A stretch of DNA of 64,000 nucleotides from positions 124,001-188,000 of the forward strand of contig NZ_WUMO01000008.1 of assembly GCF_009826975.1 (NCBI RefSeq), in the 5' to 3' direction. The translations under genes and the position numbers were made by a program. Position 1 is the stretch's first letter. Each line of letters opens with the position of its first letter. Shown one piece after another: positions 1 through 7,773 of the stretch. Source of the stretch: Flavobacterium sp. HBTb2-11-1. Lineage in GTDB: Bacteria > Bacteroidota > Bacteroidia > Flavobacteriales > Flavobacteriaceae. Below the pieces are notes generated by a model, which saw nothing but the letters and a program-made list of their open reading frames with translations, had not been told where the DNA came from and did no database searches.

Positions 1-7
1 CACGTTT

Positions 8-1057
8 ATGAGTAAAGTACTTATCATTGAAGATAATGAACACATTAGAGAAAATGTAGTTGAAATACTTGAACTTTCAGGCTATGAAGTATTTGATGCA
101 GAAAATGGAAAAAAAGGCGTTGAAATTGCCTTGAAAAACATTCCCGATATTATCCTGTGCGATATTATGATGCCTGAACTGGATGGTTACGGCGTGCTTC
201 ACATCTTGCAGAAAAATGCCCAGACCCAGGCTGTTCCCATAATATTTTTAACTGCAAAAACTGAAAGAGCGGATATAAGAAAAGGCATGGAGCTTGGCGT
301 AGATGATTACCTCACAAAGCCATTTGACGATCTAGAACTTTTGAGGGCTATAGAAGCCCGCCTCAAAAAAAAAGATGCACAGCAACTTTTCTACGGGCAT
401 ACGTCCGAAAATCTCAAGACAATTATTTCCAGAGAGGATGGACTTTTAAAACTTAAAGAAATTATGCTGGATCGAAATTCGAGAAAGTATAAAAAAAACC
501 AGTATATACACTGTGAAGGCGATCATGTAGGAGGAATATATTATATTATAAGCGGTAAAGTCAAGACTGTAAAACTTACCGAAGAAGGTCGTGAACTTAT
601 TACGGGCATTTACAAAGAAAATGACTATCTAGACATCAGCATTTTATTTACAGGCAATCTCTACCTCGATACAGCAATTGCGATGGAAGATACTGAATTG
701 AGTTTTCTTCCCCTTGAACAGCTCGACAAATTGCTATTCCTATACCCTGACGTTGGCACCAAATTTATAAAGATTCTCTCCAAAGACATGAGGGATAAAG
801 AAACACGTCTTTTACAGATTGCCTATATGTCTGTCAGAAAAAGAATTGCACAGGGAATTGTACATTTATTACAGCAGCATAGCAGGGACGGCTCTACAAT
901 AAAATTCAGCAGGGACGATCTTGCCGCTTTTTCAGGTACCTCTCCAGAAACAGTCAGTCGCACTCTTACTGATTTTAAAGAAGAGGGATTAATTGAAAAG
1001 ACAGCTGGCACTATCCATATTCTGAATTTAGAAAAACTGAGTAAAATTAGAAATTGA
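8..1057 (+). CDS. Response regulator receiver fused to a CRP/FNR-family transcription factor
   Basis: The protein has an N-terminal receiver domain (about residues 1-120) with the acidic pocket at Glu8/Asp9, phospho-acceptor Asp52 in the CDIMMPELDG motif, Thr82 and Lys104. A cyclic-nucleotide-binding-like beta-barrel follows (about 155-250), then a CRP-type winged helix (about 295-345, motif FSGTSPETVSRTL). It therefore resembles a transcription factor controlled by phosphorylation rather than only by a small ligand. The four-cysteine cluster of FNR is absent. No histidine kinase is encoded nearby, so the phosphodonor is unknown. A CRP-like palindrome starts 8 bases after the stop, and similar palindromes precede several genes up to 11.3 kb, suggesting it controls this stress block. 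The start fits the usual beginning of a receiver domain. Architecture is certain; targets are inferred. Confidence 0.9.
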   Translation: MSKVLIIEDNEHIRENVVEILELSGYEVFDAENGKKGVEIALKNIPDIILCDIMMPELDGYGVLHILQKNAQTQAVPIIFLTAKTERADIRKGMELGVDDYLTKPFDDLELLRAIEARLKKKDAQQLFYGHTSENLKTIISREDGLLKLKEIMLDRNSRKYKKNQYIHCEGDHVGGIYYIISGKVKTVKLTEEGRELITGIYKENDYLDISILFTGNLYLDTAIAMEDTELSFLPLEQLDKLLFLYPDVGTKFIKILSKDMRDKETRLLQIAYMSVRKRIAQGIVHLLQQHSRDGSTIKFSRDDLAAFSGTSPETVSRTLTDFKEEGLIEKTAGTIHILNLEKLSKIRN

Positions 1058-1064
1058 TTTTTAA

Positions 1065-1076
1065 TGACCAGCATCA
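1065..1076. promoter_or_regulatory. CRP/FNR-like palindrome TGA-CCAGCA-TCA upstream of hsp20
   Basis: This TGA-N6-TCA dyad lies between the fusion regulator gene and hsp20. The surrounding 19 bases (AATGACCAGCATCACTTTT, 1063-1081) recur exactly in inverted orientation at 8286-8304. Its centre lies about 60-65 bases upstream of the start point expected from the -7 box at 1122-1129, a usual position for a CRP-type activator. Binding by the neighbouring regulator is inferred. Confidence 0.6.
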
Positions 1077-1121
1077 CTTTTTCAGCTGATCTGCCTCATT
1101 CTCCGGCTTTCTAATGTGTAG

Positions 1122-1129
1122 TACTTTTG
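1122..1129 (+). promoter_or_regulatory. Putative -7 box of the hsp20 promoter
   Basis: TACTTTTG matches the Bacteroidota -7 consensus TAnnTTTG, 43 bases before the hsp20 start codon. No clear -33 TTG is visible at the expected distance, which fits a promoter that depends on an activator bound at 1065-1076. Confidence 0.45.
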
Positions 1130-1171
1130 AGTCATTCATTTCAGAAATGTTCAACTTAAAATTTTTAAACA

Positions 1172-1624
1172 ATGACAACATTAGTTCCAACACAGAAAAA
1201 AAACAGCTCTCAACTGAGCGTTTTTGACGATTTTTTCAGCAGCCGTTTTCCTGATTTTTCTCCATTTTTCAGTTTTGGCAATCAAAATGGAATATTCACG
1301 GCTCAAGCAAATATAATTGAAAACAGTAATGATTTTGAAATAGAAATCGCCGCTCCAGGTTTTAAAAGCGAAGACTTCAAAGTAGAAATAAAAGACGGAG
1401 TCTTACATGCAAGTGCAGAAAAAGAAGAAGAATCTGAAGAAGAAAATAAAAATTTCAGAAAAAAAGAATTTTCTTTCAGTTCTTTCAGCCGTGCCTTTGT
1501 GCTTCCTGAAAATATAAACTCAGATAAAATTGATGCCAAATATAAAAATGGGGTATTAAAACTGGCACTGCCCAAAAAGAAAAGCAGTACTGCTAAACCT
1601 GTACAGCATATCAAAGTGAACTGA
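1172..1624 (+). CDS. hsp20: Small heat-shock protein (Hsp20/alpha-crystallin family)
   Basis: A 150-residue ATP-independent holdase chaperone of the cytoplasm. The alpha-crystallin domain spans about residues 40-140 and starts with the typical IIENSNDFEIEIAAPGFKSEDF segment. The late NGVLKLALPKK motif is the conserved G-V-L strand region, and the Lys-rich tail is usual for the family. The N-terminal 30 residues are Phe- and Ser-rich, as expected for the oligomerising arm. It has its own promoter-like region with a CRP-like site, and a hairpin terminator follows. Induction by the adjacent regulator is an inference. Confidence 0.93.
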   Translation: MTTLVPTQKKNSSQLSVFDDFFSSRFPDFSPFFSFGNQNGIFTAQANIIENSNDFEIEIAAPGFKSEDFKVEIKDGVLHASAEKEEESEEENKNFRKKEFSFSSFSRAFVLPENINSDKIDAKYKNGVLKLALPKKKSSTAKPVQHIKVN

Positions 1625-1629
1625 TTCTG

Positions 1630-1662
1630 AAATCAGGATGACTCTGGCAGCCATCCTGATTT
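1630..1662 (+). terminator. Hairpin terminator after hsp20
   Basis: A perfect 11-bp stem (AAATCAGGATG at 1630-1640 with CATCCTGATTT at 1652-1662) begins six bases after the hsp20 stop and ends in a short T run. The next gene starts only 36 bases later without an obvious promoter, so read-through is possible. Confidence 0.65.
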
Positions 1663-1697
1663 TACAGTAGTAGATAATCTTAACCAAACTGTCTGTT

Positions 1698-2528
1698 ATG
1701 AAAGTTACTAAACACTCAGGGCATATTGTACCGTTTGACAAATCCAAACTAAAGCTTTCACTTCAAAAATCGGGTGCTGCTCCTGCCCTGATAGAACAGA
1801 CTTTACAGCTTATCGAAAACCAGCTTTATGACGGCATCACTACAAAAGAAATATACAAACTAGCTTTCTCAACCCTAAAAAAAGCTTCAAATGGGCATGC
1901 TGCCAGATATAATCTGCGGTATGCCCTACAGCTGCTTGGGCCTGATGGCTTTTTCTTCGAAAAATTTATTTCGAGACTATATGGTGCAGAAGGATTTCAG
2001 ACTAAAACGAATCTGGCGCTACAGGGAAAATGTGTCTCACATGAAGTTGACATTGCTCTTAAAAAAGAAAATAAAATCTGGATGGTGGAATGTAAATTTC
2101 ACAGTAGCAGAGAGAGCGCTTCGGATGTAAAAGTTCCAATGTATATATTATCGCGTTTCAATGATCTTAAAGCACGGCAGCATACTCTTTTCTCTGGAAA
2201 GGAAACTTTCAGCTCCTGCATCTTGGTAACCAACAACCGTTTTACAAAAGATGCTGAAACTTTTGCAGTCTGTTCTGGAATTGAGCTTTTGAGCTGGGAT
2301 TTTCCTAAAGACAACGGCATTAAAAACAAAATAGACCAAGGAATGCTTTATCCTGTTACCTGCCTCACAACCCTCTCTCTTGTTGAGAAAGAAAAACTGC
2401 TTATTTTGAATCAGACACTGGTCAGGGATATTGTCAATGACTCTAAAAATCTTTCAATAATAGGACTGAGCGAAAACAGGATCAGAAATGTATTAAAAGA
2501 GGCTTCGCAAATTTGTAACTTTATTTAA
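1698..2528 (+). CDS. ATP-cone domain protein with a restriction-endonuclease-like domain
   Basis: Residues 1-90 match an ATP-cone, the nucleotide-sensing module best known from ribonucleotide reductase and NrdR. Residues 90-200 look like a PD-(D/E)xK nuclease fold of the Mrr type: Asp118 in HEVDIAL and Glu131-x-Lys133 in VECKFH form the metal-binding signature. The C-terminal 70 residues are helical and unassigned. A nucleotide-gated nuclease or nucleic-acid-binding role is inferred; the substrate is unknown. Its stop codon is one base from the start of the metallo-beta-lactamase gene, so the two are almost certainly co-translated. Position after hsp20 suggests a stress role. Confidence 0.75.
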   Translation: MKVTKHSGHIVPFDKSKLKLSLQKSGAAPALIEQTLQLIENQLYDGITTKEIYKLAFSTLKKASNGHAARYNLRYALQLLGPDGFFFEKFISRLYGAEGFQTKTNLALQGKCVSHEVDIALKKENKIWMVECKFHSSRESASDVKVPMYILSRFNDLKARQHTLFSGKETFSSCILVTNNRFTKDAETFAVCSGIELLSWDFPKDNGIKNKIDQGMLYPVTCLTTLSLVEKEKLLILNQTLVRDIVNDSKNLSIIGLSENRIRNVLKEASQICNFI

Positions 2529-2529
2529 A

Positions 2530-3885
2530 ATGAAAATAAAATTTATAGGAGGTGCTGGAACAGTTACAGGCTCTAAAACACTAATAGAAAGCAATGGCAT
2601 TAGAATATTGGTGGACTGCGGTCTTTTTCAGGGTCTTAAAGTACTCAGGGAACTTAACTGGCAACCTCTGCCGGTTCCCGCTTCAAGCATTGACTGCGTG
2701 CTGCTGACGCATGGCCACTTAGATCATTGCGGCTGGCTTCCGAGGCTTGTTGATCAAGGTTTTAAGGGCAAAATATATTGTACAGCCCCAACAAAGGAAG
2801 TTGCCGAGCTCGTATTAATTGACAGTGCCAAAATACAGGAAGAAGAAGCTGAGAGAGCTAACCAAAAGCAGTATTCAAAACATAATCCTGCAGAACCGCT
2901 TTATACGTTACAGCAGACAGAATGCGTTTTTCCACTTTTTAAAGTTGTTCCTCTCAATGATTCTATTGTTATAGCCAATGATATTACAGCCATTTACTCC
3001 AATGCTGGGCATATAATTGGCGCCTGCAGTATAACAGTAAGCATAGAAGGCAGAAAATTGGTTTTTTCAGGTGATATAGGCCGTGACGATGATGTTTTAA
3101 TGTATGCCCCTCAAAAACCAGTTCAGGCCGATTATGTATTTTTAGAAAGTACTTACGGTAATCGGCTTCATCCTGAAATTGATTCCAAAAAAGAACTTGA
3201 AAAATATATTACCAGTACAATAAGCTTTGGTGGAACAGTAATAATTCCAGGATTTGCCGTAGAACGCACCCAATCTATTATGTATCTTCTCTGGCAACTT
3301 AAAAAAGAAGGACGAATTCCGAATGTGCCTTATATTTTGGATACTCCTATGGGCACAAGTGTGCTGAGCATCTTTTTAGAGAATCCAAAGTGGCATAAAC
3401 TCTCAATTGACGACTGCCATCAGATGTGCGGCATGTTTAAAATAGTTTCGGAATTTGAGCAGACCATGAGAATAATTGAAGATCCGCAGCCTAAAGTTGT
3501 TTTGGCAGCAAGTGGTATGGCTACTGGTGGCCGGGTCTTGTCATACTTCGAACACTATCTTCCTATGGAGAAAACAACTGTTATAATTGCAGGTTATCAG
3601 GCGGAAGGTACCCGCGGAAGAAAACTTCTGGAGGGGGCAGATGAAATAAAAATATTTGGAAATTATTGTAAAGTGAATGCTAAAATCTTGCATATAGAAG
3701 GATTATCGGCTCACGCGGATCAGAAAGGTCTTGCAAACTGGCTTTCTAATCTTACCTATGCTCCAAAATGTGTGTATTTGGTTCATGGCGAAAATGAGCC
3801 TGCAGACGAGCTGCGGATTAAAATTAGGGAGAGATATGGATACCAATGCAATGTCGCTTTAATGGGAAGCGAGATAGAAATTTAA
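2530..3885 (+). CDS. Metallo-beta-lactamase/beta-CASP family hydrolase (RNA-processing type)
   Basis: A 451-residue protein of the CPSF73/archaeal-CPSF-like family, usually RNA endo- or exonucleases. The zinc motif HGHLDH is at residues 61-66, the MBL motif with GDIGRD near 180, and a beta-CASP insertion with the AAS-GMATGGRVL and SAHADQ motifs is in the second half. The C-terminal VYLVHGENEPADEL segment is the usual end of the family. No secretion signal is present, so it acts in the cytoplasm. It is one base downstream of the ATP-cone/nuclease gene, suggesting joint action on nucleic acids under stress. Family assignment is strong, substrate unknown. Confidence 0.88.
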   Translation: MKIKFIGGAGTVTGSKTLIESNGIRILVDCGLFQGLKVLRELNWQPLPVPASSIDCVLLTHGHLDHCGWLPRLVDQGFKGKIYCTAPTKEVAELVLIDSAKIQEEEAERANQKQYSKHNPAEPLYTLQQTECVFPLFKVVPLNDSIVIANDITAIYSNAGHIIGACSITVSIEGRKLVFSGDIGRDDDVLMYAPQKPVQADYVFLESTYGNRLHPEIDSKKELEKYITSTISFGGTVIIPGFAVERTQSIMYLLWQLKKEGRIPNVPYILDTPMGTSVLSIFLENPKWHKLSIDDCHQMCGMFKIVSEFEQTMRIIEDPQPKVVLAASGMATGGRVLSYFEHYLPMEKTTVIIAGYQAEGTRGRKLLEGADEIKIFGNYCKVNAKILHIEGLSAHADQKGLANWLSNLTYAPKCVYLVHGENEPADELRIKIRERYGYQCNVALMGSEIEI

Positions 3886-4031
3886 ATTTAACCTAAATTA
3901 AAAGCATCCGTAAAAAACATGCATCCATATAATGTAAAAAAGCAATTCGAAATCAAATAGCGAAAATTGTTTTGTCCACATTTTTTTTTGCGCAGCTTTC
4001 TAATAAAAACCTGAGAGTCACAACCACTTTT

Positions 4032-4469
4032 TTACTCAACAGCTACTTTAGGAAATATATGAACCCTTATATTTAAAGCATTTAGCACCAGACTATGTCG
4101 TCTGCACAATGAAAATATTTTCAGGGCTTTATTTATCTGTCCACTATTGCTAATTACTACTGCTGGCCTGATCAGGATATCTGTAATTTCGGATGTTTCA
4201 TCTGATATTGAAAATGTTGCTCTGCCAATACTGTTGAACTTTTTATAATGAATCCCTTTATTTTTAGCCATCTTTAAATACGCTGTCATGTAGGAGCTCA
4301 GAATAGAAGCAATAAAAAGATGCTCCGCCGTCCAGACATCATCTTTAACAGGACTCAGACAGCAGTGCGCAGCTACTTGGAGCTTATCCTCAAAAAGCAC
4401 TGAGCGTAACTCTGCATTTTGATCCTCTTTCCAAAGAAGGTCTACCTGATAATCTTTTGAAGTTTCCAT
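4032..4469 (-). CDS. OsmC-like protein lacking both usual cysteines
   Basis: A 145-residue OsmC/Ohr-fold protein, a family of thiol peroxidases that reduce organic hydroperoxides. The conserved helix segment DVWTAEHLFIASILSSYMTAYL (45-65) is clear, but the peroxidatic Cys position reads Ser59 and the second Cys (usual HC-L) reads Ser126 in RRHSLVLNAL. The remaining cysteines (36, 37, 122) are elsewhere. It may therefore be non-catalytic or use another chemistry. It is transcribed divergently from the membrane protein at 4766, with two CRP-like palindromes in the shared intergenic region. The fold is likely; peroxidase activity is doubtful. Confidence 0.8.
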   Translation of the reverse strand: METSKDYQVDLLWKEDQNAELRSVLFEDKLQVAAHCCLSPVKDDVWTAEHLFIASILSSYMTAYLKMAKNKGIHYKKFNSIGRATFSISDETSEITDILIRPAVVISNSGQINKALKIFSLCRRHSLVLNALNIRVHIFPKVAVE

Positions 4470-4573
4470 GATAATTCTAGCTTGGCTAATTACCGTAATT
4501 TCATTTATGCTAAGATTGATTTAAAAAACATACCGCACGCCTCTAAATTAATCATTTACCGATTAAGACTAAA

Positions 4574-4585
4574 TGATTCCCATCA
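4574..4585. promoter_or_regulatory. CRP/FNR-like palindrome TGA-TTCCCA-TCA
   Basis: One of two TGA-N6-TCA dyads in the divergent region between the osmC-like gene and the membrane stress gene. Its centre is about 110 bases upstream of the osmC-like start. The flank AATGA...CATCACTTTT matches the site before hsp20. Confidence 0.5.
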
Positions 4586-4636
4586 CTTTTCCCAAGGCTA
4601 TCAAAAGATAACACCATCCAAAACCATTTCAAGAGA

Positions 4637-4648
4637 TGATGCACATCA
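4637..4648. promoter_or_regulatory. CRP/FNR-like palindrome TGA-TGCACA-TCA
   Basis: Second dyad of this divergent region, 63 bases (six helical turns) from the first. The wider sequence ATGATG-CA-CATCAT is a fully symmetric 14-mer apart from its centre. It lies about 120 bases upstream of the gene at 4766. Confidence 0.5.
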
Positions 4649-4765
4649 TTTTTAATTCCAGCATATTAATGCAATTTTACTAAACAGAAATTAAAAAAAA
4701 CAAATTACAATTTCTGTTTTCCCACCCATAAAAAGATATGGGGAGTAATAACTAAATGACTGGCC

Positions 4766-5275
4766 ATGAAAAATCATAAATTAATTATAGCGCACTTTCA
4801 AACCCAGCAGCAGGCAGAAAATGCAATAATAAAATTGAAAAAATACGGTTATGACATTACCAAATTATCAATTATTGGCACAGAATGTTATATCCAGCGG
4901 AATGTTGTGGGCTACTACACTATATATGACCGGATGGAGAAATGGAGTTCTATAGGATTATTTGCTGTGGGTTTAACTTCAATAGTATTTGGCTCCTTAT
5001 TCTTTTTTAACCTAATGAACATTTCTGCTATCAAAATGCCCATCATATACGCTTGTATAGCAATACTTACAGCAGCTTCAATATCTCTTATTGCTATAGC
5101 TTTTTCAAAAAATAGAGTCATTGAATATAGAACTGAAATCAGAGCTCGAAAATTTATGCTGTGCGCCGACGATTCTTCTGATAAAATTAAAAAAATACAG
5201 ACCATACTTGAGGTGCATCTTCCAAAAGAAAATTCACCTTCTGCAAAAGAAAATCAGATGATTCTGGAAAACTAA
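4766..5275 (+). CDS. General-stress-protein-17M-like membrane protein
   Basis: The N-terminal 55 residues (KLIIAHFQTQQQAENAIIKL...) resemble the GSP17M/YflT stress domain, which begins with a short beta strand and a helix bearing Gln/Ala pairs. Two hydrophobic segments follow, about residues 58-80 and 86-107, then a charged C-terminal tail. Such proteins are typically induced by heat or osmotic stress; their biochemical function is unknown. It is 52 bases upstream of a BON-domain gene on the same strand and probably co-transcribed with it. Confidence 0.65.
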   Translation: MKNHKLIIAHFQTQQQAENAIIKLKKYGYDITKLSIIGTECYIQRNVVGYYTIYDRMEKWSSIGLFAVGLTSIVFGSLFFFNLMNISAIKMPIIYACIAILTAASISLIAIAFSKNRVIEYRTEIRARKFMLCADDSSDKIKKIQTILEVHLPKENSPSAKENQMILEN

Positions 5276-5327
5276 TAAAAACAGAGCAAAGAATTTTAAC
5301 GATTAACTATCATAAATTAGAAATAAA

Positions 5328-5996
5328 ATGAAAACAGATGAAGAATTACAAAGAGATGTGCAGAATGCCATAAAATGGGAACCGCAGCTTCATGCAGCAG
5401 AAATTGGAGTGACTGCCAAAAATGGCGTAGTGACCCTTATGGGAACAGTCGACGCCTATTTCAAAAAAAGTGAAGCGGAGAATGCCGCTAAAAACGTTGA
5501 TGGTGTGCGAGCAGTTGTAGAGGAAATTGAAGTCAAATATTCCAACAGTGCAAAATCAGACAATGATATTGCTAACGACGTACTAAAAGCTCTTATTGAC
5601 TGCTGGTCAGTACCTAATGAGAATTTAAAAGTAAAAGTAGAAGATGGATGGATTACACTGGAGGGCAATCTTACTTGGAATTACCAAAAAAAAGCGGCGG
5701 AAAAAGCCATATCGTATCTTACAGGCGTGAGAGGAGTCACCAACCACATCAAAATCAAGTCTGAAATTCAAAATGAGATTGACAAAAAAGATGTTGAAAG
5801 AGCTTTGAAAAACAACTGGACACTGCACTCTCAAAATATATTAGTGCGTGTAGATGGCACGACAGTTATTCTTACTGGAGCTGTTTCATCGCTTTACCAA
5901 AAGGATCTTGCCGAAAAAACAGCATGGAAAACTCCAGGTGTATGGTCAGTTGATAACCAGCTGGTTGTCCAACACAAATATTCTCCAGCTTTATAA
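5328..5996 (+). CDS. Triple BON-domain protein
   Basis: The 222 residues consist of three BON modules (about 3-70, 78-145 and 150-217), each with the alternating pattern of an amphipathic helix, a GxVTLxGxV strand and a helix ending in GV. BON domains, as in OsmY, bind membranes or ligands and are common in osmotic and stress responses. No signal peptide is visible, so the protein appears cytoplasmic, unlike periplasmic OsmY. It is a paralogue of the genes at 9790 and 10487; all three begin with the same EEL/ALQ-x-EVQ-AL-KWEP layout. Confidence 0.88.
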   Translation: MKTDEELQRDVQNAIKWEPQLHAAEIGVTAKNGVVTLMGTVDAYFKKSEAENAAKNVDGVRAVVEEIEVKYSNSAKSDNDIANDVLKALIDCWSVPNENLKVKVEDGWITLEGNLTWNYQKKAAEKAISYLTGVRGVTNHIKIKSEIQNEIDKKDVERALKNNWTLHSQNILVRVDGTTVILTGAVSSLYQKDLAEKTAWKTPGVWSVDNQLVVQHKYSPAL

Positions 5997-6071
5997 TAGC
6001 TAGAAATGCAGTCTTAATTCATAATATGCCAAAACCTTTCTGAAAAGAAAATCAATGAAGCTTAATTTAAA

Positions 6072-6083
6072 TAATCGGCATCA
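6072..6083. promoter_or_regulatory. Degenerate CRP-like site TAA-TCGGCA-TCA
   Basis: It differs from the TGA-N6-TCA sites by one base and is followed by TACTTTT, similar to the CACTTTT flank seen at the other copies. It lies about 80 bases before the small membrane gene at 6154, first of a likely three-gene unit ending with the universal stress protein gene. Confidence 0.3.
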
Positions 6084-6153
6084 TACTTTTATTGGAGATA
6101 TATGGGCATGGGATATTTTGCTAAAAAAAAACAAATTTTAAAATTTAATAGCT

Positions 6154-6306
6154 ATGCTTATTTTATCATTCGTGGGGATAATCTTATTAGTAGTAATGAT
6201 TTTTGTTTTTGTTCAAAATGCAAAAGACAAAAAGACACACGAGGAAGATTTAAAAAGGGATCTGAATAACTATGACGAGGAATCTGAATTGCACGATGTC
6301 GAATAA
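6154..6306 (+). CDS. Small single-span membrane protein, 50 residues
   Basis: An ATG-started frame encodes one hydrophobic segment (residues 2-20, LILSFVGIILLVVMIFVFV) followed by a charged, Lys/Glu/Asp-rich tail. Placed between the BON gene and the membrane protein at 6350, it ends 43 bases before the latter. Its layout resembles the many short N-in/C-in stress micropeptides, but no family is recognised. Support comes from the membrane-protein-like composition and from tight packing in the unit; expression is unproven. Confidence 0.55.
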   Translation: MLILSFVGIILLVVMIFVFVQNAKDKKTHEEDLKRDLNNYDEESELHDVE

Positions 6307-6349
6307 TTAAGGAAGACAGTTTCTTTTGAAATTTTTAAAATAGCAGCTA

Positions 6350-6850
6350 ATGAAAACACTACTCATTTATTCGCTTTTTGCCATTTCGGCAATTCTTCTA
6401 TGTTTGAATCGCTATACTGCGTTATATATTAATAATTCTATTCTGCATTTTTTAATATTCTATACAGCAGTTTTTACTTTCACATTAATAATCGGTCGGT
6501 TTACAGACAGACTAAAAACTACAGCGTCGAGAATTATTACTGCATTGATCATAGCAATATTATGTTTTCTGAATTCTTTTTTAACATGGCCTGGAGACTG
6601 GAAAACACAGACTGTTCTATATCAGAGCAAAAAAACGCCCCAGAGAACAATAGAATTTCAAATGAGAGGTGACCGCTTTTCTTTTGGCTATAAAAAACGA
6701 ATCGTAAACCGTCTGAAACTATTTCCTGCATTTGATTGGACATCAGACATTGATACTGCAAAAATTGACTCCGCAGAATGGAAAAAAGTTGATAAATATT
6801 TAAACGAAATGAAATTAACTGAACAGAAGAAGTATGATGCTCTTTTCTAA
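6350..6850 (+). CDS. Hypothetical membrane protein with three transmembrane segments
   Basis: The N-terminal 95 residues hold three hydrophobic segments (about 3-20, 31-50 and 60-80). A soluble C-terminal domain of some 85 residues ends with a Trp/Lys-rich amphipathic region (TAKIDSAEWKKVDKYLNEM). No family is recognised. It sits 26 bases upstream of the universal stress protein gene and 43 bases after the small membrane gene, so the three are probably one transcript belonging to the stress block. Confidence 0.6.
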   Translation: MKTLLIYSLFAISAILLCLNRYTALYINNSILHFLIFYTAVFTFTLIIGRFTDRLKTTASRIITALIIAILCFLNSFLTWPGDWKTQTVLYQSKKTPQRTIEFQMRGDRFSFGYKKRIVNRLKLFPAFDWTSDIDTAKIDSAEWKKVDKYLNEMKLTEQKKYDALF

Positions 6851-6876
6851 TTTTCTGCATATTATAAATTAAAATC

Positions 6877-7698
6877 ATGAAAAAGATATTGGTTACTACA
6901 GATTTATCCCAAAACTCAAAAACAGCTGTACGTTTTGCCATACAGCTTGCTTCCCAGACTCCTTATGAGCTAGTCTTCTATCACGCTGACACCTCATTTG
7001 CAATAGACCCTTTCTCGGCTGTAACCTTTGCGACTCTTCGCGCTGCAGACAATAAAGAACTTATGAAATTTGTAAACACACTTTACAAGCAGACCGGAAA
7101 AATTTCAGGCAAAATTAGTTTTATCACTGAGAGCAGGCTCGATGTTAGCAGTGCCATAATTGAATGCGCGGCAAAAGTCAAAGCAGATTATATTTGCATA
7201 GGCACTCGTGGTGGGGGACTGATCAATAAATTGTTAGGCACACATGCTTCTAGAATTTTAAATGACTCCCCTATTCCTATCTTTGTGGTGCCACGCCATT
7301 ACCGAACAAAAACTATCAGCTCCGTATTCTACCCCTCCGATATTGAAAATTTTTCCCATGAAATCCAGTTAGTCAAAAAAATCTCATCATTATTTGATGC
7401 TAGAATTTCAGTTTATCACTATAATTATTTTAAAAATGAGCAGGATATTAAAAATAAATTAAATAGCATTGAAGACAAATATAAATCGGAAAGAATCGTT
7501 TTTTATTTTAAAAAACTTCCCGCTGAACAGTCTCTTCACAGAAGTATTCAGATTGACATCATAGTCACAAAACCATCTCTCATTGTTATGTTTGCAAAAG
7601 AAGACAGAACTTGGTTTGAGCAGCTCCTCCAGCCACTTAAAAGTTCCGAAAAAGGCTTTGATACTAGGACACCTATGTTGGTTTTCAGAAAAGAATAA
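6877..7698 (+). CDS. Tandem universal stress protein
   Basis: The first UspA domain (1-140) keeps the ATP-binding signature: a Gly-rich loop GTRGGGLINKLLGTHASRIL at 109-128 followed by the PIPIFVVP strand. The second half (146-273) keeps the overall fold pattern but lacks this loop, so only one nucleotide site is likely. Usp proteins are cytoplasmic stress-endurance factors. A rho-independent terminator follows, marking the end of the transcription unit. Family certain, precise function unknown. Confidence 0.88.
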   Translation: MKKILVTTDLSQNSKTAVRFAIQLASQTPYELVFYHADTSFAIDPFSAVTFATLRAADNKELMKFVNTLYKQTGKISGKISFITESRLDVSSAIIECAAKVKADYICIGTRGGGLINKLLGTHASRILNDSPIPIFVVPRHYRTKTISSVFYPSDIENFSHEIQLVKKISSLFDARISVYHYNYFKNEQDIKNKLNSIEDKYKSERIVFYFKKLPAEQSLHRSIQIDIIVTKPSLIVMFAKEDRTWFEQLLQPLKSSEKGFDTRTPMLVFRKE

Positions 7699-7704
7699 AA
7701 AATA

Positions 7705-7730
7705 GGCAGGCCATTATTTTATGGTCTGCC
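7705..7730. terminator. Bidirectional terminator between convergent genes
   Basis: GGCAGGCCAT (7705-7714) pairs with ATGGTCTGCC (7721-7730), with one G-U pair and a 6-base loop. T-rich sequence follows on the plus strand and A-rich sequence precedes it, so it can serve both the usp gene and the convergent lipoprotein gene. Confidence 0.8.
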
Positions 7731-7773
7731 TTTATTGTTTTAAAAATTAAAATCACTTTTTAATTAAGTCACT

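Noticed and set aside
1303-1614. Minus-strand frame across hsp20, and the many similar frames opposite SusC, SusD and GH genes
   Set aside because: They overlap well-supported genes, lack family features and have composition expected of antisense frames.
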